A DNA stretch of 47,908 nt from Massilia pinisoli (lineage in GTDB: Bacteria > Pseudomonadota > Gammaproteobacteria > Burkholderiales > Burkholderiaceae_D): positions 1 to 47,908 of the forward strand of contig NZ_JANUGW010000033.1 in NCBI RefSeq assembly GCF_024753285.1. The letters are read 5' to 3'. Positions 23,736-34,504 of this stretch are shown piece by piece. Made by a program: the position numbers and the translations under genes. Numbering within the stretch: position 1 is the first letter of the stretch; the number at the start of each line of letters is the position of its first letter. The notes below the pieces were generated by a model. It had not been told where the DNA came from. It did not search any database and saw only the letters and a program-made list of their open reading frames with translations.

Positions 23736-25991
23736 TCAATCCTGCTTGACGCAGTCGACGAAGTAACCGAGCTTGCCGTCGATCTCGCGCTTCACGAGCC
23801 CGTGCACGTCCGTCTCGAAGCCCGGGAACCGTTCGTTGAAATCGCGCGCGAAGCGCAGGTAGTCGACGATGGTCTTGTTGAAGCGCTCGCCCGGGATCAG
23901 CAGGGGAATGCCCGGCGGGTAAGGCGTCAGCAGGATCGCCGTGATGCGGCCTTCCAGGTCCTCGATCGCCACCCGCTCGATCTCGCGGTGCGCCATCTTC
24001 GCGAACGCGTCCGACGGCTTCATCGCGGGGATCATGTCCGACAAATACATCTCCGTCGTCAGGCGGGCGACGTCGCGCGATTTATAGAAATCGTGGATCT
24101 GCTGGCACAGGTCGCGCAGGCCCCACGATTCGTAGCGCGGGTTCGCCGCGGTGAACTCGGGCATGACGCGCCACATCGGCTGGTTGCGGTCGTAGTCGTC
24201 CTTGAACTGCTGCAGCGCGGTGACGAGCGTGTTCCAGCGGCCTTTCGTGATGCCGATCGTGAACATGATGAAGAACGAGTACAGGCCGCACTTCTCGATG
24301 ATGACGCCGTGCTCCGCCAGGTACTTCGTCACGATCGACGCGGGGATGCCCGAGCCGCCGAACGAGCCGTCCAGCGACAGGCCCGGCGTGACGACCGTCG
24401 CCTTGATCGGGTCGAGCATGTTGAAGCCTTCGGCGAGCTTGCCGAAGCCGTGCCAGTCGTCGTCCGCGTGGATCATCCAGTCGGCCTGCGTGCCGATGCC
24501 TTCCTCGCTGAAGTCCTGCGGACCCCAGACCTTGAACCACCAGTCGTCGCCATAGTCCTGGTCGACCTTCTGCATCGCGCGGCGGAAGTCCAGTGCCTCG
24601 AAGATCGATTCCTCGACGAGCGCGGTGCCGCCCGGCGCTTCCATCATGGCGGCGGCGACGTCGCACGATGCGATGATCGAGTATTGCGGCGACGTCGACG
24701 TGTGCATCAGGTATGCCTCGTTGAACGCATCCTGGTCCAGCGCGACGGTCTCCGATTCGCGCACGAGCACCTGCGACGCCTGCGACAGGCCCGCCAGCAG
24801 CTTGTGCGTCGATTGCGTGGAGAAGATCATCGACTGCTTCGCGCGCGGGCGGTCGCGGCCGATCGCGTGCATGTTGCGGTAGAAGTCGTGGAACGTCGCA
24901 TGCGGCAGCCACGCTTCGTCGAAGTGCAGGGTGTCGATCTCGCCGTCCAGCAGTTCGCGCAAGGTCTCCACGTTGTACACGACGCCATCGTACGTCGACT
25001 GCGTGATCGTCAGGATGCGCGGCTTCTTGTTCTTCGCTTCACGCGCGAACGGGTTCGCCTCGATCTTCCTGCGGATCGACTCCGGCGAGAATTCTTCGAG
25101 CGGGATCGGGCCGATGATGCCGAGGTTGTTCCGGGTCGGCATCAGGAACACGGGGATCGCGCCGCACATGATGATCGAGTGCAGGATCGACTTGTGGCAG
25201 TTGCGGTCGACGACGACGATGTCGCCCGGCGCCACCGTCGAATGCCACACCATTTTGTTCGATGTGGACGTGCCGTTCGTGACGAAGTAGCAGTGGTCGG
25301 CGTTGTAGATCCGGGCTGCGTTGCGCTCCGATTTCGCGACGGGGCCGGTGTGGTCCAGCAGCTGGCCCAGCTCCTCGACGGCGTTGCAGACGTCCGCGCG
25401 CAGCATGTTCTCGCCGAAGAACTGGTGGAACATCTGGCCGATCGGCGATTTCAGGAATGCGACGCCGCCCGAGTGGCCGGGGCAGTGCCAGGAATATGAG
25501 CCGTCGTTCGCGTAGTGGACGAGCGCGCGGAAGAACGGCGGCGCCAGGCTGTCCAGGTACGCTTTCGCTTCGCGGATGATGTGGCGCGCGACGAATTCCG
25601 GCGTGTCCTCGAACATGTGGATGAAGCCATGCAGCTCCTTCAGGATGTCGTTCGGGATGTGGCGGCTCGTGCGGGTCTCGCCGTAGATGTAGATCGGGAT
25701 GTCGGAGTTCTTGTGGCGGATCTCCTGCACGAACGCCCGCAGGCCGGACAGGGCGAAGTTGGTTTCCTCGAGGGTGCCGCCGCCGAATTCCTCGTCGTCG
25801 ATCGACAGCACGAAGGCCGAGGCGCGCGACTGCTGCTGGGCGAATTGCGACAGGTCGCCGTAGCTCGTCAGGCCCAGCACTTCCATGCCTTCTTTTTCCA
25901 TTGCGGCCGCGAGCGCGCGAATGCCGAGACCGGACGTGTTCTCGGAACGGAAATCCTCGTCAATGATGACGATTGGGAAACGAAATTTCAT
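23736..25991 (-). CDS. Biodegradative-type arginine/lysine/ornithine decarboxylase
   Basis: PLP-dependent (fold type I) decarboxylase of 751 residues, the length of the inducible acid-stress enzymes. It has the N-terminal wing domain (1-130, response-regulator-like fold), the core with VVDRNCHKS, HFDEAW and the PLP-lysine motif STHKLLAGLSQAS, and the C-terminal domain ending near PPGIPLLIPGERF. The pattern FNEAYLMHTSTSP is closest, from memory, to the AdiA arginine decarboxylase, but arginine, lysine and ornithine specificity cannot be told apart with certainty here. Start: ATG 25991 with GGAG eight to nine bases upstream; the frame is open to 26054 without a ribosome site. No antiporter gene is adjacent, unlike adiA-adiC systems. 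Confidence 0.93.
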   Translation of the reverse strand: MKFRFPIVIIDEDFRSENTSGLGIRALAAAMEKEGMEVLGLTSYGDLSQFAQQQSRASAFVLSIDDEEFGGGTLEETNFALSGLRAFVQEIRHKNSDIPIYIYGETRTSRHIPNDILKELHGFIHMFEDTPEFVARHIIREAKAYLDSLAPPFFRALVHYANDGSYSWHCPGHSGGVAFLKSPIGQMFHQFFGENMLRADVCNAVEELGQLLDHTGPVAKSERNAARIYNADHCYFVTNGTSTSNKMVWHSTVAPGDIVVVDRNCHKSILHSIIMCGAIPVFLMPTRNNLGIIGPIPLEEFSPESIRRKIEANPFAREAKNKKPRILTITQSTYDGVVYNVETLRELLDGEIDTLHFDEAWLPHATFHDFYRNMHAIGRDRPRAKQSMIFSTQSTHKLLAGLSQASQVLVRESETVALDQDAFNEAYLMHTSTSPQYSIIASCDVAAAMMEAPGGTALVEESIFEALDFRRAMQKVDQDYGDDWWFKVWGPQDFSEEGIGTQADWMIHADDDWHGFGKLAEGFNMLDPIKATVVTPGLSLDGSFGGSGIPASIVTKYLAEHGVIIEKCGLYSFFIMFTIGITKGRWNTLVTALQQFKDDYDRNQPMWRVMPEFTAANPRYESWGLRDLCQQIHDFYKSRDVARLTTEMYLSDMIPAMKPSDAFAKMAHREIERVAIEDLEGRITAILLTPYPPGIPLLIPGERFNKTIVDYLRFARDFNERFPGFETDVHGLVKREIDGKLGYFVDCVKQD

Positions 25992-26219
25992 GGACAGCTC
26001 CAAAACGAAGCGCCGTGCGCGCCGCCTTCCGGAAAGTGGAGGGCGGCCGGGCACGGCACCGGAAAAATGAAGAAGCGGATTTTCGCAGAAATTGCGTGGT
26101 CCCGTGCAAAAATTTTTAATAGATTAGCTACACGGGGAAGATTGTGGCGCACTCTTGTTTAAACCCGATGACGGAACACATTCCGGGGCGGCACATGTAC
26201 TTGTAGCGTGGCGTTCGCG

Positions 26220-26822
26220 TCAGTGCGCAGCGAACAGGGCGCCCAGCGGATCGACGTGGAACCACGCGAACGCGCCCAGCGCGAAGCCGATGACGGCCAC
26301 GACATACGTGACCGACAGCAGCCAGCGCCGGCGCGTCAGCAAGGTGATCGCGGCGAGGGAGATGGCGATCTGCTCCGCGGTCGTCGCGAGCGCCCACTGG
26401 TGGTGGGTGTGCAGCGCGTGCTCCGATTTCTCGTTCCACTCGTCCGACTGCTTGTCGAGCTTTTCCGCCTCCATGCGGTTCTTCGCCTTGTCCGCGTCGT
26501 AGCGCGCGGCCTGGGCCTTGAAGCGTTCCTGGTCGGCGCCGGGCAGCGACGCGGCCATCTCGGCGATGTTCTGCTTGATCGACTTGGCCTGGTAGTAGTT
26601 CCAGGCGTCGGCGGCCGCCGTCTTCGCGATCGCCGCGTTATTCTTGTACAGCGCGGCCTCGTTCTGCGTGGCGCCGCCGAGATAGCCGAACAGCGCACCG
26701 ACGGTGGCGAGGATCGCCGTCATCACCGCGATGTTGTTGGAGAAGTTGTCGCCGCCGTGGTGGCCGGCGTGTTCGACCGCGTGGTCGTGCGGCCCGTGTA
26801 CATGAAAGCCGTGTTCGGACAT
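26220..26822 (-). CDS. DUF4337 membrane protein
   Basis: Function unknown. A 200-residue protein with a His-rich N-terminus (HGFHVHGPHDHAVEHAGHH, within residues 4-22), one hydrophobic helix at about 32-50, a long charged helical or coiled-coil segment (about 55-140), and two C-terminal helices (about 145-160 and 167-188). The layout matches DUF4337. The ATG at 26822 lies 17 bases after the folA stop, so it is likely the last gene of the thyA-folA operon. The His-rich head could bind metal (inference). Downstream, 25992-26219 holds the decarboxylase upstream region, a small CGGAA-CACA-TTCCG hairpin at 26172-26185 and AT-rich sequence near 26108-26130, with no convincing promoter. Confidence 0.82.
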   Translation of the reverse strand: MSEHGFHVHGPHDHAVEHAGHHGGDNFSNNIAVMTAILATVGALFGYLGGATQNEAALYKNNAAIAKTAAADAWNYYQAKSIKQNIAEMAASLPGADQERFKAQAARYDADKAKNRMEAEKLDKQSDEWNEKSEHALHTHHQWALATTAEQIAISLAAITLLTRRRWLLSVTYVVAVIGFALGAFAWFHVDPLGALFAAH

Positions 26823-26839
26823 GGTGGTGCTCGTGTGGG

Positions 26840-27328
26840 TTACTTGACTTTGTCGTACGTGACGATGGCGTAGTCGACGTCCGCGGTCGGCGAATGCAGC
26901 GGCTCGTTCGACACGGCCGTCCACTCGCTGCTGTCGATCGCAGGGAAGAACGTGTCGCAGCGATAGACCTTGTCGATGTGCGTGACGATCAGCCGGTCCG
27001 CGACGCGCATCGCCTCCGCGAAGATCTGCGCGCCGCCGATGATGCTGGCGGAGTCGGCGCCGACGAGGGCCACGGCTTCATCGAGCGAGTGGACCACGTC
27101 CACGCCGTCACGGCACCAGTCGCCGTTGCGCGTGACGACGATGTTGCGCCGCCCCGGCAGCGGGCGGCCGATTGATTCGAAGGTCTTGCGGCCCATGATG
27201 ATCGGGTGGCCCAGCGTGACGCGCTTGAAGTGCGCGAGGTCTTCCGGCAGGTGCCAGGGCAGCTTGTTGTCGACGCCGATGCCGCGGTTGGCATCCATGG
27301 CGACGACGAGAGACAGGTGAGTGGCCAT
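26840..27328 (-). CDS. folA: Dihydrofolate reductase
   Basis: Reduces dihydrofolate, the by-product of ThyA, to tetrahydrofolate with NADPH. The 162 residues show the opening LSLVVAMDANRGIGVDNKLPW with the Met20-type loop, the substrate Asp in LPEDLAHFK, the NADPH-binding IIMGRKTFESIGRPLPGR block and SIIGGAQIF. The start ATG 27328 has a perfect AAGGAGG seven bases upstream; the longer open frame to 27892 is a shadow of thyA. It follows thyA by 14 bases, the classic pairing. Confidence 0.97.
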   Translation of the reverse strand: MATHLSLVVAMDANRGIGVDNKLPWHLPEDLAHFKRVTLGHPIIMGRKTFESIGRPLPGRRNIVVTRNGDWCRDGVDVVHSLDEAVALVGADSASIIGGAQIFAEAMRVADRLIVTHIDKVYRCDTFFPAIDSSEWTAVSNEPLHSPTADVDYAIVTYDKVK

Positions 27329-27342
27329 GCGAACCTCCTTGC

Positions 27343-28137
27343 TTACACGGCGACGGGCGCCTTGATGGCCGGATGCGGGTCGTAGCCGACGATCTCGAAA
27401 TCGTCGAACCGGTAGTCGAACAGCGACTCGGGCTTGCGCTTGATGACCAGTTTGGGCAGCGGGCGCTCCTCGCGTGAAAGCTGCAGCTCGACCTGTTCCA
27501 TGTGGTTCGAATACAGATGGCAGTCGCCGCCCGTCCACACGAAGTCGCCCACGTCCAGGCCGGCCTGCTGGGCCATCATGTGCGTGAGCAGCGCGTACGA
27601 CGCGATGTTGAACGGGACACCGAGGAAGATGTCGGCGCTGCGCTGGTACAGCTGGCACGACAGCTTGCCGTCGGCGACGTAGAACTGGAACAGCGCATGG
27701 CACGGGGGCAGCTTCATCTTCGGCACGTCGGCCACGTTCCACGCCGAGACGATCATGCGGCGCGAATCCGGGTTGTGCTTGATCTGCTCCATGACCTGCG
27801 AGATCTGGTCGATGTGCTCGCCGGACGGCGTGGGCCAGCTGCGCCACTGGTAGCCGTAGATGGGACCGAGGTCGCCGTTCGCATCGGCCCACTCGTCCCA
27901 GATCGAGACGCCGTTGTCCTTCAGGTACGCGATGTTCGTGGAGCCCGCGAGGAACCAGATCAGCTCATGGATGATCGACTTCAGGTGCAGCTTCTTCGTC
28001 GTCACCAGCGGGAAACCGTCCTGCAGGTCGAAGCGCATCTGATGGCCGAACACGGAGCGGGTACCGGTGCCGGTGCGGTCGGTCTTGACCGTGCCGTGCT
28101 CCAGCACATGGCGCATCAGGTCGTGGTATTGGCGCAT
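27343..28137 (-). CDS. thyA: Thymidylate synthase
   Basis: Makes dTMP from dUMP using methylenetetrahydrofolate. At 264 residues it has the length of the E. coli enzyme. The catalytic cysteine lies in LPPCHALFQFYV, with the folate/dUMP sites visible as RTGTGTRSVFG, the WRSWP region, and the QRSADIFLGVPFNIASYALL block. First gene of thyA-folA-DUF4337. The ATG at 28137 starts the normal N-terminus (MRQYHDLMRHVLEHG). Confidence 0.98.
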   Translation of the reverse strand: MRQYHDLMRHVLEHGTVKTDRTGTGTRSVFGHQMRFDLQDGFPLVTTKKLHLKSIIHELIWFLAGSTNIAYLKDNGVSIWDEWADANGDLGPIYGYQWRSWPTPSGEHIDQISQVMEQIKHNPDSRRMIVSAWNVADVPKMKLPPCHALFQFYVADGKLSCQLYQRSADIFLGVPFNIASYALLTHMMAQQAGLDVGDFVWTGGDCHLYSNHMEQVELQLSREERPLPKLVIKRKPESLFDYRFDDFEIVGYDPHPAIKAPVAV

Positions 28138-28211
28138 CGGTGTGGCTCGCAGTGAAAGATTGAAAACCCGCGCATTTTAACCGATTGCGGCGCGGGTCCG
28201 CATGGGGATGT

Positions 28212-29303
28212 TTACGCGCTGCGCGCGACGGCCGCCGCCAGCAGCGCGACGGCTTCGCGCACGCGGCCGTCCGGCGCATCGAGTAGGTTGTCGCCCACGT
28301 AGAGCTCGAAGAACGAGGTGTCCGGCAACACGCCGTGGCTGATGCGGTTGAAGGTCCAGATGCCGTGGTCGCGCGCCAGTTCGCGGCGGACTTCCAGCGC
28401 ACGCTCGCGGGACACGGGCAGGTGCACGTGCAGCATGTTGGCGTGCGGCCGCGCCGGGTTCACGCGCAATTGCGGATAGTCGCGCAGCACGTCGTACAGG
28501 AACAGGGTGCGGGCGAAGCAGGCGGGCATCGCGGCCAGGCGCTGCTCGAACTGCATCGCCGCGGCCACCACGTACGGCGAGCGCTGGAACACGTTGCCGC
28601 CCTGGCGCTTGAACCATTCCGCGGCCTCCGCGACGAACTCGCGGCGCCCGGCCAGCATCGCGCCACCGAGGCCGCCGATACCCTTGTACAGCGATGTGTA
28701 GACGGTTTCGAAGCCGGCCGCGATCTCGGCCACGGGACGACCATAGCCGGCCGCCGCTTCCCACAAGCGGGCGCCGTCCATGTGCAGGTGGATGCCGCGT
28801 GCGCGGCAGTGCGCCTTGATGGCCTCGAGGTCATCCCACGCGGACAGCTGCCCGCCGATCTCGCGCATGGGAATCTCCAGCGCGACCGCGGACACCCGAT
28901 CCGGGATGCCGGCGATGTCGGCCGCCGACCACGGGCGATGCGGGTCGCCGGCGCGCAGCGCGTCGAAGTGGCCGAGCAGCTGGAAATTCGAACGTTCGTG
29001 GACGAACACGTGCGCGGTCGGGTGCAGGACGACGGGCGCGCGGCCGCGGGCATCGGCGGCGAGGCGCAGCGCGGTCGCCTGGGCCATCGTGCCGCTGATG
29101 CAGAACACGGCGGCTTCGAGGCCCAGCAGCTCGGCCACGCGCGCCTCGAAGCGCTGGATCAGGGCGCCGTCGCCATAGGTGTCGTGGGCGATGCCGTTGG
29201 CTTCGCACCAGGCGCCCATCGCGGCGAACATCTCGGCCGGCGTGCGGGCACGGTGGCCGGGGAGGACGGTGGTGCAGCGGGAGAGCAGGTCGGTGTCGGA
29301 CAA
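28212..29303 (-). CDS. ltaE: Low-specificity L-threonine aldolase family protein
   Basis: PLP-dependent beta-eliminating lyase/threonine aldolase fold, 363 residues; expected to cleave threonine or allo-threonine to glycine and acetaldehyde. Visible motifs: DTYGDGALIQRFE, CISGTMAQATALR, HMDGARLWEAA (the PLP Asp) and TSLYKGIGG with the Schiff-base Lys. The start is a TTG at 29303, with CTGGAG six bases upstream; no better ATG gives the full N-terminus. It stands between thyA and the chemoreceptor gene on the same strand, with about 75-90-bp gaps, so co-transcription is unclear. Confidence 0.88.
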   Translation of the reverse strand: MSDTDLLSRCTTVLPGHRARTPAEMFAAMGAWCEANGIAHDTYGDGALIQRFEARVAELLGLEAAVFCISGTMAQATALRLAADARGRAPVVLHPTAHVFVHERSNFQLLGHFDALRAGDPHRPWSAADIAGIPDRVSAVALEIPMREIGGQLSAWDDLEAIKAHCRARGIHLHMDGARLWEAAAGYGRPVAEIAAGFETVYTSLYKGIGGLGGAMLAGRREFVAEAAEWFKRQGGNVFQRSPYVVAAAMQFEQRLAAMPACFARTLFLYDVLRDYPQLRVNPARPHANMLHVHLPVSRERALEVRRELARDHGIWTFNRISHGVLPDTSFFELYVGDNLLDAPDGRVREAVALLAAAVARSA

Positions 29304-29391
29304 TCGGGGCTCCAGGGCAGGACGGGCCGGGCGGCCCGCGCTACTCTACACCGAAGCCGGCGGACGCGGAAGGGCGCCTGCCGTCTGCCCG

Positions 29392-31404
29392 TCAGTACTG
29401 TGCGAGGGCGGGCCGCGCGGCCGCTTGCTGTTGGTCCAGCTTGAACAGGCGCACGGCGCGCGCCAGGTGGTCGGCCTGTTCCTGCATGGCCTGGGCGGCG
29501 GCGCTGGCTTCCTCGACGAGCGCCGCGTTCTGCTGCGTCACCTGGTCCATTTCGCCGATCGAACGGTTGATGTGCTCGATGCCGCTGCTCTGCGCGGCGT
29601 TCGCCGTGCTGATGCGGGCCATGATGGCGGTGACCTTCTCGGCGCTGGCCAGCACTTCCGTCATCGTGACGCCCGCTTCCTGCACGATGCGGCTGCCCGC
29701 GTCCACTTCTTCCGTCGACGCGACGATCAGACCCTTGATCTCCTTCGCCGCAGCGGCGCTGCGTTGCGCGAGGTTGCGCACCTCGGTCGCCACGACGGCG
29801 AAGCCGCGACCTTGTTCGCCGGCGCGCGCCGCCTCGACGGCCGCGTTCAGCGCGAGGATATTGGTCTGGAACGCGATGCCGTCGATGACGCCGATGATGT
29901 CGCCGATCTTGCCCGACGACGCCTTGATCGTGTCCATCGTCTCGATCACCTGGCGCACCATGCGGCCGCCTTCCTGCGCGACCATCGACGTGTTCACGGC
30001 AAGCTGGTTCGCCTCGTGCGTATCGCCCGCGTTGCGGCGCACGGTTTCCGTCAGGTCCTGCATCGAGTTCACCGTCGACGCGAGGTTGGCAGCCTGCTGC
30101 TCGGTGCGCGCGCACAGGTCCAGGTTGCCGCTCGAGATCTCGCCGGACGCACCGGCGATCTGCTCGGCGCCGCTGCGCACCTGGCCGACGACGGCCGACA
30201 GGCCACTGCTGATGTTGTTCATGGCTTCGGCCAGCAGGCCGATCTCGTCGTTGCGGTCGACGTCCATGCGCACGGTCAGGTCACCCTCTGCGATCCGCAC
30301 GGCGGCGTCGCGTGCCCGCACCAGGGGACGCGTGACGGTGCGCTTCATGACGGTGTGCAGGATCGCCGCGAAGATGGCCAGTGCCACGAGGCCGATGACG
30401 ATGTAGCGGTTGCGCAGGCTGGCCGCTTCCTTCGTGATCTCGTCCTCGTAGGTGCCGCCGGCGATCAGCCAGTTCCAGTCCTTGAACAGCGTGTACGCGG
30501 CGACCTTCATCCGCGGGGCCGTCTCGCCCGCTTCCGCGTTCTGCCACGGATAAGCCATCAGGCCGTGCTGCGTTTCCAGCATCTCCTTGATGAATTCGCG
30601 GCCGCTGGCGTCCTTACTACCCAGGATGTTCTTGCCTTCCTTGACCGGATGGACGATCAAGTCGCCGTAGGTCTTGCCCTTCGTTGCGTCCAGCACGAAG
30701 TAATACCCCGTGTCGCCCACCTTCATCTTCTTGATGCGGTCGCGCAGCGCCGTGATGTTCGCTTCCACGTCGAGGCCGACGTAGAGGATGCCGATCACCT
30801 TGCCGGACGCGTCGCGGATCGGTTCATAGTCGGTGATGAACGGCTTGCCGAACAGCTTGACGATGCCGACGTAAGGCTTGCCGTCGCGGATGGCGGCGTA
30901 CGCGGGGCTCGCGTGGTCGAGGATCGTACCGACGGCGCGGTCGCCGTTTTCCTTCTTGACGGAGGTGCTGACGCGGACGAAGTCGTCGCCGCTGGCGGCG
31001 AAGACCGTCGCGTTGCCGCCCGTCTGGCGGGTGAAGCGATCGGGCAGCGTGAAGTCGAGGTTCAGCGGCTTGCCGGCGATGTTCAACGTGGGCACCTGCT
31101 TGTCGCCGACGGCGACCATCGTGCTCGTGTCGAGCGTGAACTCGCCTTCGAATTGTGCGGCGAAGATGCGGCCGAAGCTGACGGCCTGGCTCTTCATCAC
31201 CTTGTCGAACATCTCGACCGCGTTGACGACGCTCTGCAGTTCGGATTCGACGTTGGCGATGGCACGGGCGTGCAGCATCGACGAGGTCGTCCAGGTGATG
31301 GTGAAGACGAGGCCGGCGAGGATGACGCTGACGAGGGCGAACGTGAATGCGGTGATCTTGGTGCCGACGGTCCAGTTGGCGACGCGGAACGATTGTTTGT
31401 TCAT
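29392..31404 (-). CDS. Methyl-accepting chemotaxis protein with Cache_3-Cache_2 sensor
   Basis: Transmembrane chemoreceptor of 670 residues. TM1 is at about 15-38, followed by a large periplasmic double-Cache domain (about 45-335; blocks GGNATVFAASGDDFVRVST and GDTGYYFVLDATKGKTYGDL). TM2 is at about 345-363, then HAMP, then the cytoplasmic signalling domain with the conserved hairpin GIAFQTNILALNAAVEAARA and GRGFAVVATEVRNLAQRSA. It should relay ligand binding to CheA/CheW. No CheR-binding NWETF-type pentapeptide is seen at the C-terminus. The ligand is unknown; small carboxylates are common for this sensor class. The ATG at 31404 lacks a clear ribosome site. Confidence 0.93.
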   Translation of the reverse strand: MNKQSFRVANWTVGTKITAFTFALVSVILAGLVFTITWTTSSMLHARAIANVESELQSVVNAVEMFDKVMKSQAVSFGRIFAAQFEGEFTLDTSTMVAVGDKQVPTLNIAGKPLNLDFTLPDRFTRQTGGNATVFAASGDDFVRVSTSVKKENGDRAVGTILDHASPAYAAIRDGKPYVGIVKLFGKPFITDYEPIRDASGKVIGILYVGLDVEANITALRDRIKKMKVGDTGYYFVLDATKGKTYGDLIVHPVKEGKNILGSKDASGREFIKEMLETQHGLMAYPWQNAEAGETAPRMKVAAYTLFKDWNWLIAGGTYEDEITKEAASLRNRYIVIGLVALAIFAAILHTVMKRTVTRPLVRARDAAVRIAEGDLTVRMDVDRNDEIGLLAEAMNNISSGLSAVVGQVRSGAEQIAGASGEISSGNLDLCARTEQQAANLASTVNSMQDLTETVRRNAGDTHEANQLAVNTSMVAQEGGRMVRQVIETMDTIKASSGKIGDIIGVIDGIAFQTNILALNAAVEAARAGEQGRGFAVVATEVRNLAQRSAAAAKEIKGLIVASTEEVDAGSRIVQEAGVTMTEVLASAEKVTAIMARISTANAAQSSGIEHINRSIGEMDQVTQQNAALVEEASAAAQAMQEQADHLARAVRLFKLDQQQAAARPALAQY

Positions 31405-31459
31405 GACGGTGCGAGGAGGGTGACGTTGGTCTATGTTACGTCAAGTGTCCCCAAGGCAA

Positions 31460-31480
31460 CGAAATGATGGCTTCATTTCG
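31460..31480. promoter_or_regulatory. Inverted repeat abutting a -35-like element upstream of the chemoreceptor gene
   Basis: CGAAATGA-TGGCT-TCATTTCG is a perfect 8-bp inverted repeat. Read on the minus strand, it directly precedes TTGCCT (31459-31454) and, 15 bases on, TAACAT, a possible but short-spaced promoter for the chemoreceptor. A second repeat, TTCATGC/GCATGAA, lies in 31486-31520. An activator site or 3'-end structure of the ABC transporter gene are both possible. Confidence 0.35.
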
Positions 31481-31559
31481 ATGCATTCATGCAACAAAAT
31501 CTTGTCGCGATGGCATGAATTGCCGGGAAACCACCGCCTTGGATTGTCACCCCGCTAAC

Positions 31560-33398
<1,839 letters not shown>

Positions 33399-33436
33399 GT
33401 CTTCAATCGTGGTTCGTGGTGGGCGGATGTGCGCGT

Positions 33437-34504
33437 TCACAGCTTCATCGCGGCGACGTAGCCGGTCAGTTCCAGGTAGCCCCGTCCGGCGGGCCGGCCG
33501 GCGCGCTGCACGGCGACGGCGCCCTCCCAGTAGACGGCGCCCGTGGAGCGGCGCGAATCCAGTTCCTGGTCGGGCTGCAAGGGTTCGATGCGCCATTCGG
33601 TCGACCCCGTCGTCAACGTGGCCGCCACCGGGTAGGCGGCGTTCGTGCGGGGCGACGTCCAGGTTCGCGTCGGCGCGAAGCTCACTTGATCGGCGCCATA
33701 CTGCGTCACCTTGCCGGCGCCGTCGCGCCAGGTCGCGTGGGCCCACAGTGTACTCCCATCCTTGGCGCGGATCCGGAAGGCCATGAGGGCGCCGCCGTCG
33801 TCGAGGTTGATGCCGGCCCAGTCCCAGCCGGCGGCGTTCGCGTCCAGCACCTGGCTGGACCATTCGTGGTCGAGCCACGCAGTCCCCGTCACGGCCTGCT
33901 TGCGGCCGCCCCGCACGATCTCGCCATCCACCTGCAGGTGCGGCTCGCTGTAGTAATAGCTGGCGTGGCCCGCCTGCGGGCCCTTCTGCGAATAGCCGGC
34001 CGCGCCTTGCAGCAGCAGCGGTTGCGTGGGGGCGAGGCGCAACGTGAACGCGAACCCGCCCGACCGCACGACGACGAGGTAGCGGCCGTCCGGTTCGCGG
34101 CGCATGCGCCAATCGTCCAGCTTCACATCCGTCGTGCCCGTGTCCGCGAACGCGAGGCCGAAGCCGGCGCGGGCGCTTCTCTGGTCGTGCACGAGGTGGC
34201 CGAGTGACGGGTCGGACAGCGCCGCGTGGCCGATGATCAGCTGCTTCGGTGCGAATGCGCTCGGATTCGCGGGGTCCGTCCCCGTGCGGCTCCGGAAGAA
34301 CGTGACCTGGAAGCCGAGCGGCTTGCCGTCCGGCGTGCGCAGCCAGCCGGTCGCGTACCACCACTCCGTGCGGTAGTCGGGATGCGCGCCATAGTCGGCG
34401 GGGAAGGCCAGCGTGCGGCCCGGCGTGACGGCCGCGAACACGGGCGGCGCCGCGTGTGCGCACGCGGCCGCGAGCCACAGGATCAGGATGCGGAGCAGCG
34501 CCAT
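33437..34504 (-). CDS. AttH/CrtC-like lipocalin-fold exported protein
   Basis: A 355-residue exported protein of the family often annotated carotenoid 1,2-hydratase or AttH. It has a signal peptide of about 18 residues (MALLRILILWLAAACAHA), then two lipocalin-like beta-barrel domains with the family blocks YRTEWWYATGWL, GFQVTFFRSRTG, TAWLDHEWSSQ and AGWDWAGINLDDG. The start overlaps the permease stop (TGATG), so the two are coupled. The usual partner set (ATPase, FtsX-like permease, AttH) lacks its ATPase here. A lipid or hydrophobic-ligand shuttle role in the envelope is inferred; there is no carotenoid gene in the window. Confidence 0.85.
   Translation of the reverse strand: MALLRILILWLAAACAHAAPPVFAAVTPGRTLAFPADYGAHPDYRTEWWYATGWLRTPDGKPLGFQVTFFRSRTGTDPANPSAFAPKQLIIGHAALSDPSLGHLVHDQRSARAGFGLAFADTGTTDVKLDDWRMRREPDGRYLVVVRSGGFAFTLRLAPTQPLLLQGAAGYSQKGPQAGHASYYYSEPHLQVDGEIVRGGRKQAVTGTAWLDHEWSSQVLDANAAGWDWAGINLDDGGALMAFRIRAKDGSTLWAHATWRDGAGKVTQYGADQVSFAPTRTWTSPRTNAAYPVAATLTTGSTEWRIEPLQPDQELDSRRSTGAVYWEGAVAVQRAGRPAGRGYLELTGYVAAMKL

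Noticed and set aside
23454..25499. 681-residue plus-strand frame over the dcd end and the decarboxylase
   Set aside because: Antisense and out-of-frame shadow crossing a strong terminator.
26172..26185. CGGAA-CACA-TTCCG hairpin after DUF4337 as a terminator
   Set aside because: The stem is 5 bp with no T-tract in the minus direction.
29179..31467. 762-residue open frame antisense to the chemoreceptor
   Set aside because: No recognisable domain and shadow-type composition; the sense frame is a complete chemoreceptor.
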